A DNA stretch of 64,000 bases from Dermatemys mawii (GCA_007922305.1 ML677335.1:23836867-23900866), one strand, 5' to 3'. Positions 12,881-24,331 are shown, counted from the stretch's first letter. A program made the numbers and translations. The notes: generated from the letters alone by a model not told the origin.

Positions 12881-13027
12881 TGGATTTGCCACCATTGGAT
12901 TATCTTTCAGCCTATCGTGCATTTAGCCTGGGCTCTTTATACCTGCATTGAGCTGGTGACCCAGGTATATTTTGCCCTTGTCATTGTTAATGTTCCTCTC
13001 TTTATTATTTTGAAATGTTGTTCTTAG

Positions 13028-13177
13028 GGACTCAACAGTGTTTTTGAGGTCTACCTGGTGGGAAACAACTCCAATCACTTCATCATCTCCCCAACCTCGA
13101 TCCAGGGAAAGGCAGACATCCGCGTTCGAGTTGCAGTGCCGCTGGACTTTGAGACAATTCCTCGCTATGAATTTTCC
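13028..13177 (+). CDS. CDH23: CDH23 exon A: second half of EC4
   Basis: This is a 150-nt exon of 50 codons, bordered by TTCTTAG on the left and GTAAGA on the right. It enters and leaves in phase 0. The product starts GLNSVFEVYLVGNNSNHF and continues through IISPTSIQGKADIRVRV to PLDFETIPRYEFS. This closely matches vertebrate cadherin-23 around residue 400 of the mammalian protein, by memory rather than by alignment. It covers the strands of EC4 after the DxD calcium motif, with PLDFE standing at the LDRE calcium-binding position. NNS is a possible N-glycosylation sequon. Cadherin-23 is the upper part of the hair-cell tip link, pairing with protocadherin-15. This exon lies in the long extracellular rod rather than at the tip that makes that contact. 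The start is set by the acceptor, since this is an internal exon. Confidence 0.93.
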
Positions 13178-13492
13178 GTAAGAACTCTCCCAAGTATGGG
13201 GTGAATGGGCAGGGGGAGAAGGGGCTGGAGATGGGAGGACGCCAGGGCTACATTATGCAGTAAGATAATACATTAGCCCATGAATGGCAAACTCACTCAG
13301 AGAGAAACTGTTGGCCTAGAGTAAAAAGTTCACTGACAAGAGGCTAATTTGCAGCTGCGTCCAGCTGCAGAATGTGCCTCTTCATCCAGAAAAATTAAAT
13401 ACTGCTTTTAAAGACCATTTACAGCATCTTCATTCTCCCTCTAAGCATTCTCTCATGACCAGTCACACACCCCTTAACTCTTGTGTGTGTCT

Positions 13493-13558
13493 GTCACCCA
13501 CCCACACACACACTCTCACACACATACACTCACACTCTCACACATACACTCACACGGA
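13493..13558 (+). repeat. CA-rich microsatellite
   Basis: CACACA runs are broken by CTCTCA and ATACACT units over about 65 bp. This gives an imperfect compound tandem repeat, expected to be variable in length between individuals. Confidence 0.8.
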
Positions 13559-13790
13559 CCTTCATCCCCTTTCATTGCATCCCCCCTTTGGATAGCCCTT
13601 TCCTCTCTCTTCTCCTACTTCCCCCCTTTTTGGGAATTCTCTTCTCCTTGCGGGACTGTCCCTTGCTCTCCCTTTTTTTCCCCCACCCCTTCCACCTTTA
13701 GAGAGTTGTCCCTTTTCCCTTCTCCTTTTCTCCTCCCACCTCTCTTTTCTCTTCTCCTTGGCAATTCCCACCCTCCATTGTGGGGATTCT
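13559..13790 (+). repeat. Long pyrimidine-rich tract after exon A
   Basis: About 230 bp of almost unbroken C/T on the + strand follows the CA repeat, with phrases such as CTCTCTCTTCTCCTAC and TTTCCCTTCTCCTTTTC. Strand asymmetry of this length can adopt triplex structure. The several small reading frames that cross it are low-complexity artefacts. Confidence 0.65.
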
Positions 13791-15468
13791 TTTTAGGTGT
13801 CTTGTTCTCTGGAAGAGGAGAGGAAGTGGAGAAGGAGCTGCTTCCCTGAACCTGGTCCTGGGAGGCCAGCAGCTGAGTGGGAAGGGGAGCTCTTCTGAGC
13901 ACAGGGCATGGATCACTGAGGGCTCTACAAAGGGCTGCTATGGGGTGAGGAGGAGGAAAGGGAGGGATGAGGGCCTCCATTGCCTGTTCCCAAGCAGGTA
14001 TAATTTCCCACCTCCCACTCTGTCTCCAGGGCCTTTCTGTCTTTTTTGAGTAGCATTATGCAGCAGCTGCTAGCTCTGTATATTGTAGGGGAATCTGTGG
14101 GCCAGAAAAATGGGTCCTAAGAATGAGATCCTGCCTACAGGCTGTATATTTGACACCCCTGCCTTGCCCGTCACCTCTGGGGAGCCAAGGCCAACACCTG
14201 ACTTAAGTGGTATGATTTTGATTGTGTCAGTTGTTCTGGCTGGCAGCAGAGATTTGGTTCATCTCATGGACCTACCATACTATTTAGCAACATAGAGATG
14301 GAGTGGCCGGGCTGTGGGGGCAGCTCAGCACTAGACTGTCAGAGCTGCCAAAGCTCAGAGATGGAGTGCCCTAGTAGAGTTGTGTATGCAAACTTGCATA
14401 GTACCTGGCCAATGAACTCTGACTGGAGGCAGGAGCAATCAGATTCAAAAGCATTAAAATTTACCTGGCCACCCCCCAAAAAAGGAAGAAAAAAACATAT
14501 TTGCTCTGAGTCTTCTCTCTTCTTTCAAAATTTAGAGCTTTAGCTACTAGAGCTTAAACAGAACATGTGTCTCTTCCCTCCCCCGCAACATGCTGTGGGA
14601 CCATAAAAGCTTTATAGAGCATAAAACTTTGCTTTAAATGCACCTATCAGCCAGCAAAACTCTTTCCCGCCGCCTGCTTGAGCTGTGCCCCACTGTCTGG
14701 TTCAGCTATAAATTCTGGGAGGAAAAGTAGCTTCCTGATCATGCCAGCAGCTCCTGTTGCTATTAGTCCTGACAGAGGGGCTTTTATACCCCAGTAAAGA
14801 AGCATAAATAAAACCTGCCTTCCTTAGGCAGCGCAAAGTGTAAACCAGAAACTCTAATGCTCCAATCCTGTTCACCTAGCTGGTTAGATGTTGAAAGAGT
14901 GGCAGCTCCTAATGCCATGACTCCTGGGGCTTGACGCTTAGATGTATCACGCTCAGGGTGTCTTTAAAGGGTGAGGATGAGTAGGAGATGGTAGCGGTGC
15001 TCTCATGCTCATAGAACAGATGTTTGTCACAGCTTGGGTGCATACCAATATTGCATCCTGTAGCATGTGACAGATTATTCTAAACTCCTTACCATTGGTC
15101 TCACCTGCAGTGGCGCTTGGTGTGTTCTCAGGATTGCAAGGCTGAGGTTTGGTGTCATTGTGCTAGTTAGAGGGCACAAAACTATGGGGGGAGGGTATTT
15201 GACTCTGACTGGTATAACCAAGGTTGTCTAGTCTGGTAAGTGGATGTGCATGCCTGGAATGGTTGGGAGCGATTGGCCTTGAACCCCTCCAGCATCATGA
15301 TCAGCGTTGAGTTAGCTGCAGTGTGTGCCTGGCCTACCACCAGAGACACGCTGTTGTAGTAACAGAGCATCAGAGGAGATCACAAAAGAACTGATGCTTA
15401 TTTTGCTTTAAAAAGAGACACACTAATGAAGCCTCCAACTGTGTTTCTTGCCTCCTGTCTCTGCTCAG

Positions 15469-15627
15469 CTGTTCGCAAACGAGAGTGTGCCAGACCACGT
15501 GGGCTTTGCTCGGGTGAAGATTAACCTCATCAATGAGAACGACAACCGCCCCATTTTCAGCCAAGTGCTGTACAACGTCAGCCTGTTTGAGAACGTCACA
15601 GTAGGAATCACAGTCTTGAGGGTCCAT
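15469..15627 (+). CDS. CDH23: CDH23 exon B: end of EC4 and start of EC5
   Basis: This is a 159-nt exon of 53 codons between CTGCTCAG and GTAAGT, phase 0 on both sides. The product begins LFANESVPDHVGFARVKIN, contains LINENDNRPIFSQ and ends FENVTVGITVLRVH. NENDN is the calcium-binding linker between EC4 and EC5, with N in place of the usual first D of DxNDN; I recall the mammalian protein having the same residue. NES, NVS and NVT are possible N-glycosylation sites. The exon joins exon A directly in frame. Its last codon is completed before the donor and is followed, after the 40.7-kb intron, by the ATDND motif of EC5 in exon C. Identity with CDH23 is by sequence recognition; other large cadherins lack this combination of phrases as far as I can recall. 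Confidence 0.93.
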
Positions 15628-16380
15628 GTAAGTAGAAACAACCTTGAATTTTCTTAAGTTTATGCATTTTATTGATACCTTGCCCTCAAAGCTGCGATAC
15701 ACTGACCCCACCGAATGCATTGCCAATGAAAAGGAAAGCTCTGTGCGTTGTGCTGTCAGAAAAAGTGGGTCATGGACTGATCATATCCTGGGTGCAGGAT
15801 GCTTTTATCTAGCTACTCCTGGGGGTTGATTATCCCTGTTGTGGGTGCCACATTCACAACAAGGAGGTCTGAAAAATTGTGCCCAGACATAGTAGGCCTG
15901 GCTGGCACAAAGGAGCCACCTAGGGAGTAGCTCTGCCAGCTCCATAGAAGCCCAGGCATAAGGGTTGTTTGGGAGCATGCTTTTGGAAGAGCAAGAGTGA
16001 ATGCAGGTGGACCAGATGAGGGGTTGGCGTATCAAGGGCTGGAGGGGGAGCAGGGAGGGCTGAGGTGGACCTGAAATTATATGGCCCTACAAAGCCCTGT
16101 AGGGGCCTTTGTCGCAGAACCAGCTACCTTAACCTGTGCTAAATCAGGAGACGTGCAAGATGTCTTCCGCCATCCCTGTCCTGACACCTGCATCGTTGCA
16201 GAGATGAGTCTGGCTCCTGCTCTCCAGTGTCTGGTGCAATACCCAGACAAAACAAGTGGAGCCAGAGACTGAGAGAAAAGGTCTGTGTATGCCCCTCCAG
16301 TTGGGTTTCACAATTCACTAAAATATCATTGCCAGAGCAAGGCATGTTCCGAATGACCTCTTGGCTGGTGCTGGTGCACA

Positions 16381-16560
16381 AAGGCTATGTCCACATTTGG
16401 AGCTGGGGCTGAGATTCCCAGCTTGAGGAGACGTTTTGGGCTAGCTCTCACTGATATAGTGCGCTAAATAAGAGCGTAGCCAGGGCCATGTGGGAAGTGA
16501 GTGGGGAAAACCACCCCACCTCTATGCCTAGGATGTGCGGTGAGCACGTCCTTGGGGTGT
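16381..16560 (+). mobile_element. MITE-like fragment (GTCTACA-type end)
   Basis: AAGGCTATGTCCACATTTGG opens a segment containing GGGGCTGAGATTCCCAGCTT and GGCTAGCTCTCACTGATATA. This resembles the left end of a common turtle MITE with (T)GTCTACACT-type ends. The right end is not recognisable, so the border is approximate and the family name is left open. Confidence 0.45.
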
Positions 16561-18106
16561 CTAGCCCTTCCCACTCCTCCTCAGCCAGAAGGGCAGATGT
16601 ACCCAAGCAGAAAAATAACTGAAAGACAGGGAACTGGGTTCTATGCTTCATTTCACCAAATGGGCAATGAGAAAGTTAGAAAGGAAAGAAATTGCATTTT
16701 CTAGCTTCTAAGAAGGAGTTATTGATGGCACAGAATAAACCGGCAACCCAGGAATCAAACCCCATCGTAAAAATTATTTAAAATAGATGTTAGTTGCCAT
16801 TTAGGAAGAATAACATCACTGGAAACTCATAAAGTATTTCTGGTTGGTGAGTGCTCCTGTGCTGCTTTAGTTAAATATACCTGGATTCATTCTGTCACAC
16901 GCGTTCAGTTCTCCCTCATTGCATTCCACAGTGCATGTTCTCTCCCATCAGCCCCTTCGCTCCTGAACAGACACACTCCTCCAACACACACGCCCTCAGA
17001 GATAAGAGAATAAAAGCTCCGACAAAATGATTTGGGGGTGTGTAAGTGTGTTTACTCTACAAACAGATGGTGTGAAACTGTATAGAGCCCCTGAGCAGTT
17101 CCCATCTGACAGTTATTAATATTTCAAACAGATGTTTAGCTAGTCAGGCCATCAGACACTAAACAATGAGATTGTTACAGCATCTTTTCTACAACTTCCA
17201 GCTATGCCAGCATTTTGGAGCAAACACAAAATGCCAGGAGTTGAATCTTCTATGATAAATCAGAATGTATGCAATTAGCATTGAAATCCAGATTGTCCTC
17301 CCAGCTGATCCCAAACTTACTACTCATAAAATCCCTCATAAAATACTACTACTTCTTGTACATGAGATGCAGTGCTCTGTGTGTGTCAGAAATACCGTTT
17401 ACTTAACATGATTGTTCCACCAACTGTCCCATGCTCTGCGGACAAAATGAACCATGCAAGGAGGGCTGCTTTTTGTAATGATAAACTGTGGTTTTTCAGA
17501 GAGTTTCCTGGCTACCTGAAGTGAGTGATTATTAAGAACGAATTTTTAAAACTGGCCATCTACATTTAGTGCACATTTTACACCTCCCCCAAAAGTGCAG
17601 AAAATTGATTACATGTGCAAAAGGCCACTTATGTCTCTTATTCCCCATTCTGTGTTGAAAAATGCCCTTTTGCTCAAATAAGCCTATATTTTATATTTGC
17701 AATGGATGCGTGCACAGATTTTATGGGTGCATTTTAGACAGCTAGTTTGAAGAGGTAACTTCTTAAACTCCTCTGTACTTTGAAAAGTAGAGGGAAAACA
17801 CTTACAAAAATGTTGTGGAGAGTAGAAAAAACTGGTCTCCAGGGGATTAGCCCTGTAGCAGAGAGAGTCAGATGCTGAGACTGAGTTTCCAAAGGGATTA
17901 CCTTCCGTCCCAGATACATCAGCACTGAGCAGTGATTTCTGGAGGATTAATCTTCAATCATAGACAGTCTTGCACTGAGGGTAATAGTCTCATTGGCATT
18001 ATCCCACTGTCACAGACAGTCCAGCACCAGGACAGTGATTTCAGAGGTATTGGCCTTTTGTCACAGAAGTCTTGTCCACACTAGCATTTCCCTTCATGGT
18101 CTCCAC

Positions 18107-18412
18107 CAGGGGTCGGCAATCTTTCAGAAGTGGGGTGCCGAGTCTTCATTTATTCACTCTAATTTAAGGTTTCACGTGCCAGTAATACATTAATGTTTTT
18201 ACAAGGTCTCTTTCTATAAATCTTTAATATATAACTAAACTATTGTTGTATGTAAATAAGGTTTTAAAAATGTTTAAGAAGCTTCATTCAAAATTAAATT
18301 ACAATGTGGAGCCCCCCCTAGACCAGTGGCCAGGACCCAGGCAGTGTGAGTGCCACTGAAAATCAGCTCACGTGCCACCTTTGGCACCTGTGCCATAGGT
18401 TGTCTACCCCTA
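18107..18412. mobile_element. hAT-like nonautonomous element, 306 bp
   Basis: The left end is CAGGGGTCGGCAATCTTTCA. The right end, read inverted, is TAGGGGTAGACAACCTATGG, so the terminal repeats match imperfectly over about 16 bp. The flanking octamers GTCTCCAC and TTCTACAT agree at only five of eight positions, in keeping with an old insertion. The interior is AT-rich in the middle and has no reading frame of note. Confidence 0.7.
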
Positions 18413-20084
18413 TTCTACATCTTTGCACTACCACTAATGCAGCTGGTAGCAAGAGCAGGAACACTGGTGTAGATCAGCCACCAGAATTTAAACCACCGAG
18501 TCATCTAATCCTGCTCAGTGGAGATTTGGTTCAGGGTGTCGACGAGCAGAAAGGGGTGATTTCAAAATTTAGCCCTCAGTTCTATCAAAAGAGAGAACAG
18601 AACATTCATACATTTCAGGGGAATAACAGAAGTCTAGACGGATACAAACCTAATACAGAAACAAAGCTGCACATTATGGAATCAACGTGAACAGGAATTC
18701 TTTGTGTCTCCTCCTGTCCTCCCAAATTCTAAGGTGATCATCTGAGTCAAGTAGCTCTGTGTGTCCTCAGTGGGCTTCTAAGAGTGAGCATCGTAAGGTT
18801 TCCTCTGTTCACTGCAGCATTCATTGTGTTTAGTGAGTGCATGTTCCCTGCCTTGAATAATGGAGGCAGTCTCCAGAACCCTGACCTATGTGTGTCAGCC
18901 TTTTTCTGAAGACGGCAGAACAGCAGCTGGCACTGCAGTGCCTAAAGCTTGTTTCAGGCAGAGACATGGACGGCTCAAAAATAGGGGCGGTCTGGGGAAC
19001 AGGAAATCTCTGATCATCTGCACTATAGAATAGTAATTAAAAGCCACTTTTCTCTACTTCCTGAGGAGGGGAAGGGTTTATACCCAACTGCCCTGTAAAT
19101 TCTGGGCTTTCAGCCCACTTTCCCAAGTCCCCAGACTGACACGCCTCCCCTCACTGTTATTTAGCTATTTTGGAGGTAGGAGATGAGAAAGAGGAGTCCT
19201 TAGTGACCCTGTAAGAAAATTGAGCCTTCCAATCAAAATGTGCCCATGCACAAGTTTCCTACTGCAATTCCCGCTTTCCCTGTAAGTCCTCCCTAGGCTT
19301 GAACAACTGAAAATGTAAAAGAAAGAGACTTCATTTGTGATGACAAATGATCATTCGTTTCTGCAGCGTTTGACCCCTAATGTCACTAACGGTGGGGTAA
19401 CACTGTCTGTTACCCGTATAAATCATCAGTAAGCACAAGCAGCAGAGAGTCCCTGCTCTCCTTCATCCCTTCCCTGCACAGAGTATGTGCAGGTTCAAAT
19501 ACACATCTCCACATGAGGCTCTTGGTGAAAGTCTAGCAGCTTTTGCAGAGCCCCTAGCCTCCTCTCCAGTCACCATGTAACGTTGTGTGGTCTTCTAATA
19601 TTTTGTTCACATGTGATGCACTCTTTCTATTTCATGTTCTCTGACTTCCCCTCTTTCTCCCATCCATCTGTTTAATTCTGTCCACATCATACATGTATCT
19701 CATAAATTCAGGGAATTATTTGCCTGCATGTGAACAGCTGGAAAACGCAGGCTTCCTGGAAGCAGCTCCTCAGTGTGCACAGGAACCTGGAACATGCTGG
19801 CAGTCATGTCCCTCAGGGCATGAAAAAGATTTCCTTTCAAGAGACCCATTCATTTATGGAGCTATATTTAAGAGTGGAGAGAGATTGGGCCAAATTCAGC
19901 CCAAATGGAACATGCTGCAACCCACTTTAGTCAAGGGAGTTGCTTCCTCTTACAGTTGGGCTGAATTTGGCCCATCTTATGAATAGTGCCTGGCTTGAAG
20001 GGCAGTAATAATAATTATATATTGTGATTTTCATCCAAAGATTTAAAAGTGCTTTTAAAAAAGTTGGAGAAGTGGTATGGTCCA

Positions 20085-20308
20085 AGGATAGGGCACTGGA
20101 CTGGGACCAGGAACCAGGGATTCTATTCCACACTCGGCCACTGATTTGCTGTGCAACCTTGGCCAAGCCATTCCATTTCTGTGCCAGTTTCCCCTTTGTC
20201 TTGTCTGCATAGATTGTAAACTCATTGGGTCAGGGATTCTCTCACTGTGTATTTGTACAGTTCCCAGTACAAAGGGGCCCTGATTTTAGTTGAAGGTTTA
20301 GATGCTAT
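20085..20308 (+). repeat. MIR-like SINE with 3' extension
   Basis: The head reads GGGCACTGGACTGGGACCAG, with TTCTATTCCACACTCGGCCA as the box B-like part, then TTGGCCAAGCCATTCCATTT and CCAGTTTCCCC. The tail has GATTGTAAACTCATTGGGTC, TTTGTACAGTTCCCAGTACA and AGGGGCCCTGATTTTAG. All parts occur in the usual order of a tRNA-derived SINE family common in turtles. Name from memory. Confidence 0.6.
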
Positions 20309-20309
20309 T

Positions 20310-21690
20310 GTAATGGAACCCCAAAGTGGTGTTTATATTTGTAACCGTGCCTTAGTGGGGATCACAACTGAGAGTGCCAAATTGATGGCGAACTGCTGAG
20401 AAAAAGGGCAGATACATCCTTAGACTGGTGGCTAATCCCTCATAGGATATACCAAACCAGCAACAAAAGTAAACTTCTGTTTCACCACACTTGCTAACAA
20501 AACATAAAGGCAGTTTTCTCAGGCGTTCCAGTTCATATATCACCACCAGAAACATTGGATTCAGAGATTAGTAGTTTTTTACAACCACTCTCATCAAATA
20601 ATATGTTCTTCTGATCCCAAAGGACCAGCCACACATCCAGGTCAATATATAACTTAGATTTGATCCAAAAATCACGCTGATGTTAATCCGTTACTATCTA
20701 AAATCTAAAAGTTTATTCATAGAAAGAAAGGGGAGAGTTAAAATTGGTTAAAATAATTAATTACCTACAGTAATGGCAAAGTTCTTGGTTCAGACTTGTA
20801 GCAGTGATAGAATAAACTACTTGCTTAAATAAAATCTCTGTAAGATATCCACAGCTTGGATGGGTCATTCTCTGCTCAGAGATTCAGTGTGTAGCAAAAT
20901 TCTTCCAGAGGTAAGAAGCAGTGTTGAATACCAAACGGAGGTGTTTCCAGGGCCTTTTATAACTTTTGCCATGTGGAGGGCATCCCATTGTTCTTACTAT
21001 GGAAAATTACAATAATAAGATGGAGTTTGGCATCATATGGGCAAGTCACAAGTTCATGCCCAAATTTGCTCGGTTATCATAGGAAGCTATTACCTAGTTC
21101 CAGACAGCACAGGACAGTCCACTCACTGTAGATGGGCACCCCCCACCATCCATTATGAGTTGTGTCTTTTGATGGGCCACTCAATTTGAATAGTCCCTCC
21201 AAGATGTGCTGGCTAACTACTTCATAGGCATTACCCCCAGAGCGAACATTCGAAATCCAGGGATAGAGCCAATATTCATAACTTCAAATACAAAACAGAT
21301 ACAGATAGCATAATCATAACCAGTAAAGCATAACCTTTCCATACACATCTCACTTGACAACCTTCGTACTAGGTTTGTTGCAAATATAAGTCTTTGCAAC
21401 AATGATCTATATCAGCATTCTTCAAAGATTTCTGGCCACGGCCCCTTTCCGCGGTCTGGTGTCCGATCATGGCCCCCCAGAGTATGTCCGCCAAAATGCT
21501 GCCAAATTGAAAGCTTCCGCTTTTTGCGGCGGCATTTTGGCAGGGCAAAAAGAGACCGCTGGTCTATCCATAGTCTCCTGGGCGGGATAAATGGTGGCAC
21601 CGGGGTCTCACGCACCTCGAGTGGTGCGCGCACCCCACTTTGAAGACCACTGATCTATATCATTATATTTTAATCAGATAACATCACAAT
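20310..21690. mobile_element. Degraded LTR-class repeat, split by a hAT
   Basis: About 1.1 kb of non-coding sequence with the look of a retroviral-type LTR or non-coding flank. I recognise it as a dispersed turtle repeat from phrases such as ACATCCTTAGACTGGTGGCT, AATGGCAAAGTTCTTGGTTC and CCACAGCTTGGATGGGTCAT. The hAT at 21413-21652 sits inside it: sequence resumes after the hAT with TTTTAATCAGATAACATCAC. Exact ends and target duplication could not be fixed. No gag, pol or env frame is visible. Confidence 0.5.
21413..21652. mobile_element. hAT-like element with perfect 8-bp TSD
   Basis: A 240-bp element is flanked by exact ATCTATAT copies (21405-21412 and 21653-21660). The ends are CAGCATTCTTCAAAG on the left and CTTTGAAGACCACTG on the right, an imperfect 15-bp inverted repeat. 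An internal hairpin pairs GCCAAAATGC with GCATTTTGGC. The perfect duplication shows it is younger than the LTR-class repeat that it interrupts. It has no coding capacity. Confidence 0.88.
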
Positions 21691-21777
21691 ATTCATTATA
21701 CAAATGGGGAAGCTGAGGCACTAAAAGGTTAAGTGAGTTGTCCAAGGCCACAAAGTGGCAGAGCGAGGAAGAGAGCC
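21690..21777 (-). repeat. MIR-like SINE fragment
   Basis: ACAAATGGGGAAGCTGAGGC, then AAGTGAGTTGTCCAAGGCCA and AGTGGCAGAGCGAGGAA, is the inverted body of a MIR-like SINE. It is cut on its right by the hAT element starting at 21778. Confidence 0.55.
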
Positions 21778-22670
21778 CAGGGGTGGGCAAACTTTTTGGC
21801 TTGATAGCCATATCAGGTTACCAAAATTGTATGGAGGGCTGATTAGGGGAGGCTGTGCCTCCCCAAACAGCCAGGCGTGGTCTGGCCCCCGCCCCCTCGT
21901 CATCGCCCCCTGACAGCCCCTCTGGGACTCCTTCCCCATCCAACCCCCCCTGCATTCCCTGTCCCTTGATGATTCCCCCCCCCCAACCCGTGTCCCATCC
22001 ACTCCACTCTGACTACCCCTAGACCTGCCATCCCTGATTGCCCCATCCAATCCCCACTCTCCTTCCTAACTGCCCCCCTCCCCAGGACCCATGCCCCATC
22101 CTATTACCCTTTCTCCCTGACTGCCCCTGGAACCCATGTCCCTGACTGCACCCCACCACCCCATCCAACCCCCACCCCCTTTCCTGACTGCCCCTGGGGA
22201 TCCCTGCCCCCCATTCAACCCACCTGTTCCCCGCCTTCTGACCGCCCTGACCCCTATCCACACCCCTGCCTCCGATCACAACCCCGAACTCCCCTGCCCT
22301 CTATTCCCCCACGCACCTGCTCCCTGCCCCCATACTGTGCTGTTTGGAGCACCCCTGGCTGGCGGCACTACAACTGCACCACTCAGAGCATCATGACAGG
22401 CAGCTGCGCCTCCCGGATGGAGCCAGCCATGCCACTGTGCAGCACAGAGCACTGGGTCAGGCCACGGTACTGCAGCTGCCCTGCCCGGCAAGAGCTCACA
22501 GTCCTGCAGCCGAGAGCATTGTGCCAGCGGCACAGTGAACTGAGGCTGCGGGGGAGGGAGAACAGCAGAGTAGGAGCTGGGGTCAGCCTCCCGGTCCAGG
22601 AGTTCAGAGGTCAGGCAGGATGGTCCCATGGGCCAGATGCAGCCCGCAGGCCATAGTTTGCCCACCTCTG
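21778..22670 (+). mobile_element. hAT-like element, C-rich interior (copy 1)
   Basis: The left end is CAGGGGTGGGCAAACTTTTT and the right end CATAGTTTGCCCACCTCTG, giving an inverted repeat of about 16 bp with one mismatch. The first 430 bp of the interior is a C-rich run of degenerate units of the type CCCTGACTGCCCC. The last part contains a G-rich stretch and CCAGATGCAGCCCGCAGG. No clear 8-bp duplication remains at the borders. Length is 893 bp and there is no transposase. Confidence 0.75.
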
Positions 22671-24331
22671 CTCTGGACCATGCTGCCTCTTACAAACTTG
22701 GGAGACAGCCTCAGCCATTTACAGTAATAATGTTTTTTTGAACTGGACCTTACTTTGGGCATGTAATTTTGCATCTGCACATTTGTTCATGCACCTTCTT
22801 GGTCATTCAATACATGTGTAAATTTATTGCAAGCAAGAGATTGCGCTTGCAGAAATGGAGGCTTTGTTTGAACGAGAAACTCAAAATCTTTTTAGCCCTT
22901 TTGCATTAAAATATTTAACAAAGGGCAAAATTTGCAGCGATGAGCTATGTTGTAAGAGATGAGACTGGAAGCCAAAGTATTCTGTTCTCCCCACTGAGGG
23001 CTGCAATTATTCCTGTCCATCCTTCTCCAAAGAAAAAGTTTGGAGACCAGTTTTCTTCAGAGGTTTTGAGCACCCAGAGCTATTATTGACTTCAATTAGA
23101 CTGCTCAGTCCTTCTGAAAATAAGGCTCAGGGGGTTTCAGACGTTAGTGTGACAACAGAGATCTGCCCTGGCGTGGTTCTTCAGGATACCTGCATGATGA
23201 ATGTGTACATGTGTATGAGAGAGAGAAAGCAAAATTCATTTCCCACTCCATCCTTTTTCCATTTTAAACTCTATTCTTTTTGCACATGATTTCTGGAAGT
23301 ATAACTTTCCTCTTTCCTATCTTCATAACACCTGAAAATAACCACTTTACAAATACCACCAACAAAAGAAAGGGGAAGATTGGCCAAACAATTCCTAGCA
23401 CTTGGTCTCGGGTGTCAAAGGACCCCCATTGATTTAGAGAACGGTGTGTTTTCTCAGCACCTCTTGCTTCTTGAGGGCATGAAGTTATATCAGACCAGCT
23501 TGCTCAAGAAGTGTGAAATTCCTGCTCTGACCTTTTCTGTTATGTTATTAAAAGGTTTCACAGCCAGTTGTTTCAGAAAAAAAAAATATCACTTCAATAT
23601 CTGCTGGTAGCTGGGGCAGAACCTTCCAATCCCTCTAGCCTAGGGGCTGGACAGCTGACTCTCCTTACACCCTTTGCTTTGCTCCTTTGTCACTGGATGT
23701 AGCATTGCATTTCAGTCTAATTTGTTGTCCCCATATACAACTTTTCACAAAGGGGCACAGTTTAGGGGCAGACAGACAAAGTCATCTATGCTGGGTAGAG
23801 AGACTTACTGGAACATGCATGGGAAAGAGCAGAAACAGTCCCAAAGGGATGAATGGAAGCATGCACTTTAAAATAGTGCTTGTGAGTGAGCCTGGTGACT
23901 GTTGTGTATAAGTGAGAGCACCAAGTTACAGGCACTACCCAGCACCAGCTTATGAACAGTTTTCCTCCATATAGGGGGTTCTGCAGAAGCAGTGAAGAGA
24001 GCTCTCTAGCTGTAGTCCTCCTCTCAGGTAAGGACAAGGGGAGACAGACGGAACTACTGGTCTCTGCTTGCTCTATGTCACTTGAGAACCAGCTCTGCAG
24101 GCTGTGTGAATACCAGATCATAGGCTTGTACAATGACCAGAAGTTGCATGTGGGTTTATGTCCCTCTGGCTGCAAACAGGGTATTACCTAGAGTTCCAGG
24201 ACCAAATCATTGAAATCTCCTCAAAACAAGTACAAGGCCCATAGCCATCAATACAGAAGAGGGCATGAGTGGGTACCGGTTTCGTGAGCACCCTCAAAGC
24301 AATTCCCAGCCTTCTGTTGTCTTTACTGCTC

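Larger units (their letters stand above)
1..13027 (+). other. CDH23: CDH23 intron upstream of exon A (5' part outside window)
   Basis: No coding exon of the cadherin could be found here. The preceding exon should carry the EC3-EC4 linker and the first strands of EC4, and it is not visible. Recognisable contents are an hAT end (1-188), a CR1 3' end (189-276), a MIR-like SINE (1036-1290), a MITE (6367-6613), a short hAT candidate (7328-7430), a small element with an A-rich core (9516-9622), an intact hAT (12236-12443) and a dispersed-repeat fragment (12555-12668). I see nothing I can name in 280-1030, 1300-6360 (apart from an AT-rich patch near 3080-3180 and purine-rich stretches near 1740-1850 and 3400-3590), 6620-7320, 7440-9500 or 9630-12200. 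Intronic status is inferred from the exon to the right. Confidence 0.8.
13178..15468 (+). other. CDH23: CDH23 intron between exons A and B
   Basis: This is a 2,291-bp intron with a GTAAGA donor and a CTGCTCAG acceptor, phase 0. It contains the CA-rich microsatellite at 13493-13558 and the pyrimidine tract at 13559-13790. At 14137-14161 a stretch ending TTTGACACCCCTG may be the tip of another hAT element (reverse complement CAGGGGTGTCAAA), but no partner end is visible. I see nothing else I can name in 13800-15460. Confidence 0.85.

Noticed and set aside
22276..22665. A 129-residue minus-strand frame
   Set aside because: It lies at the right end of the hAT element at 21778-22670 and has no domain.
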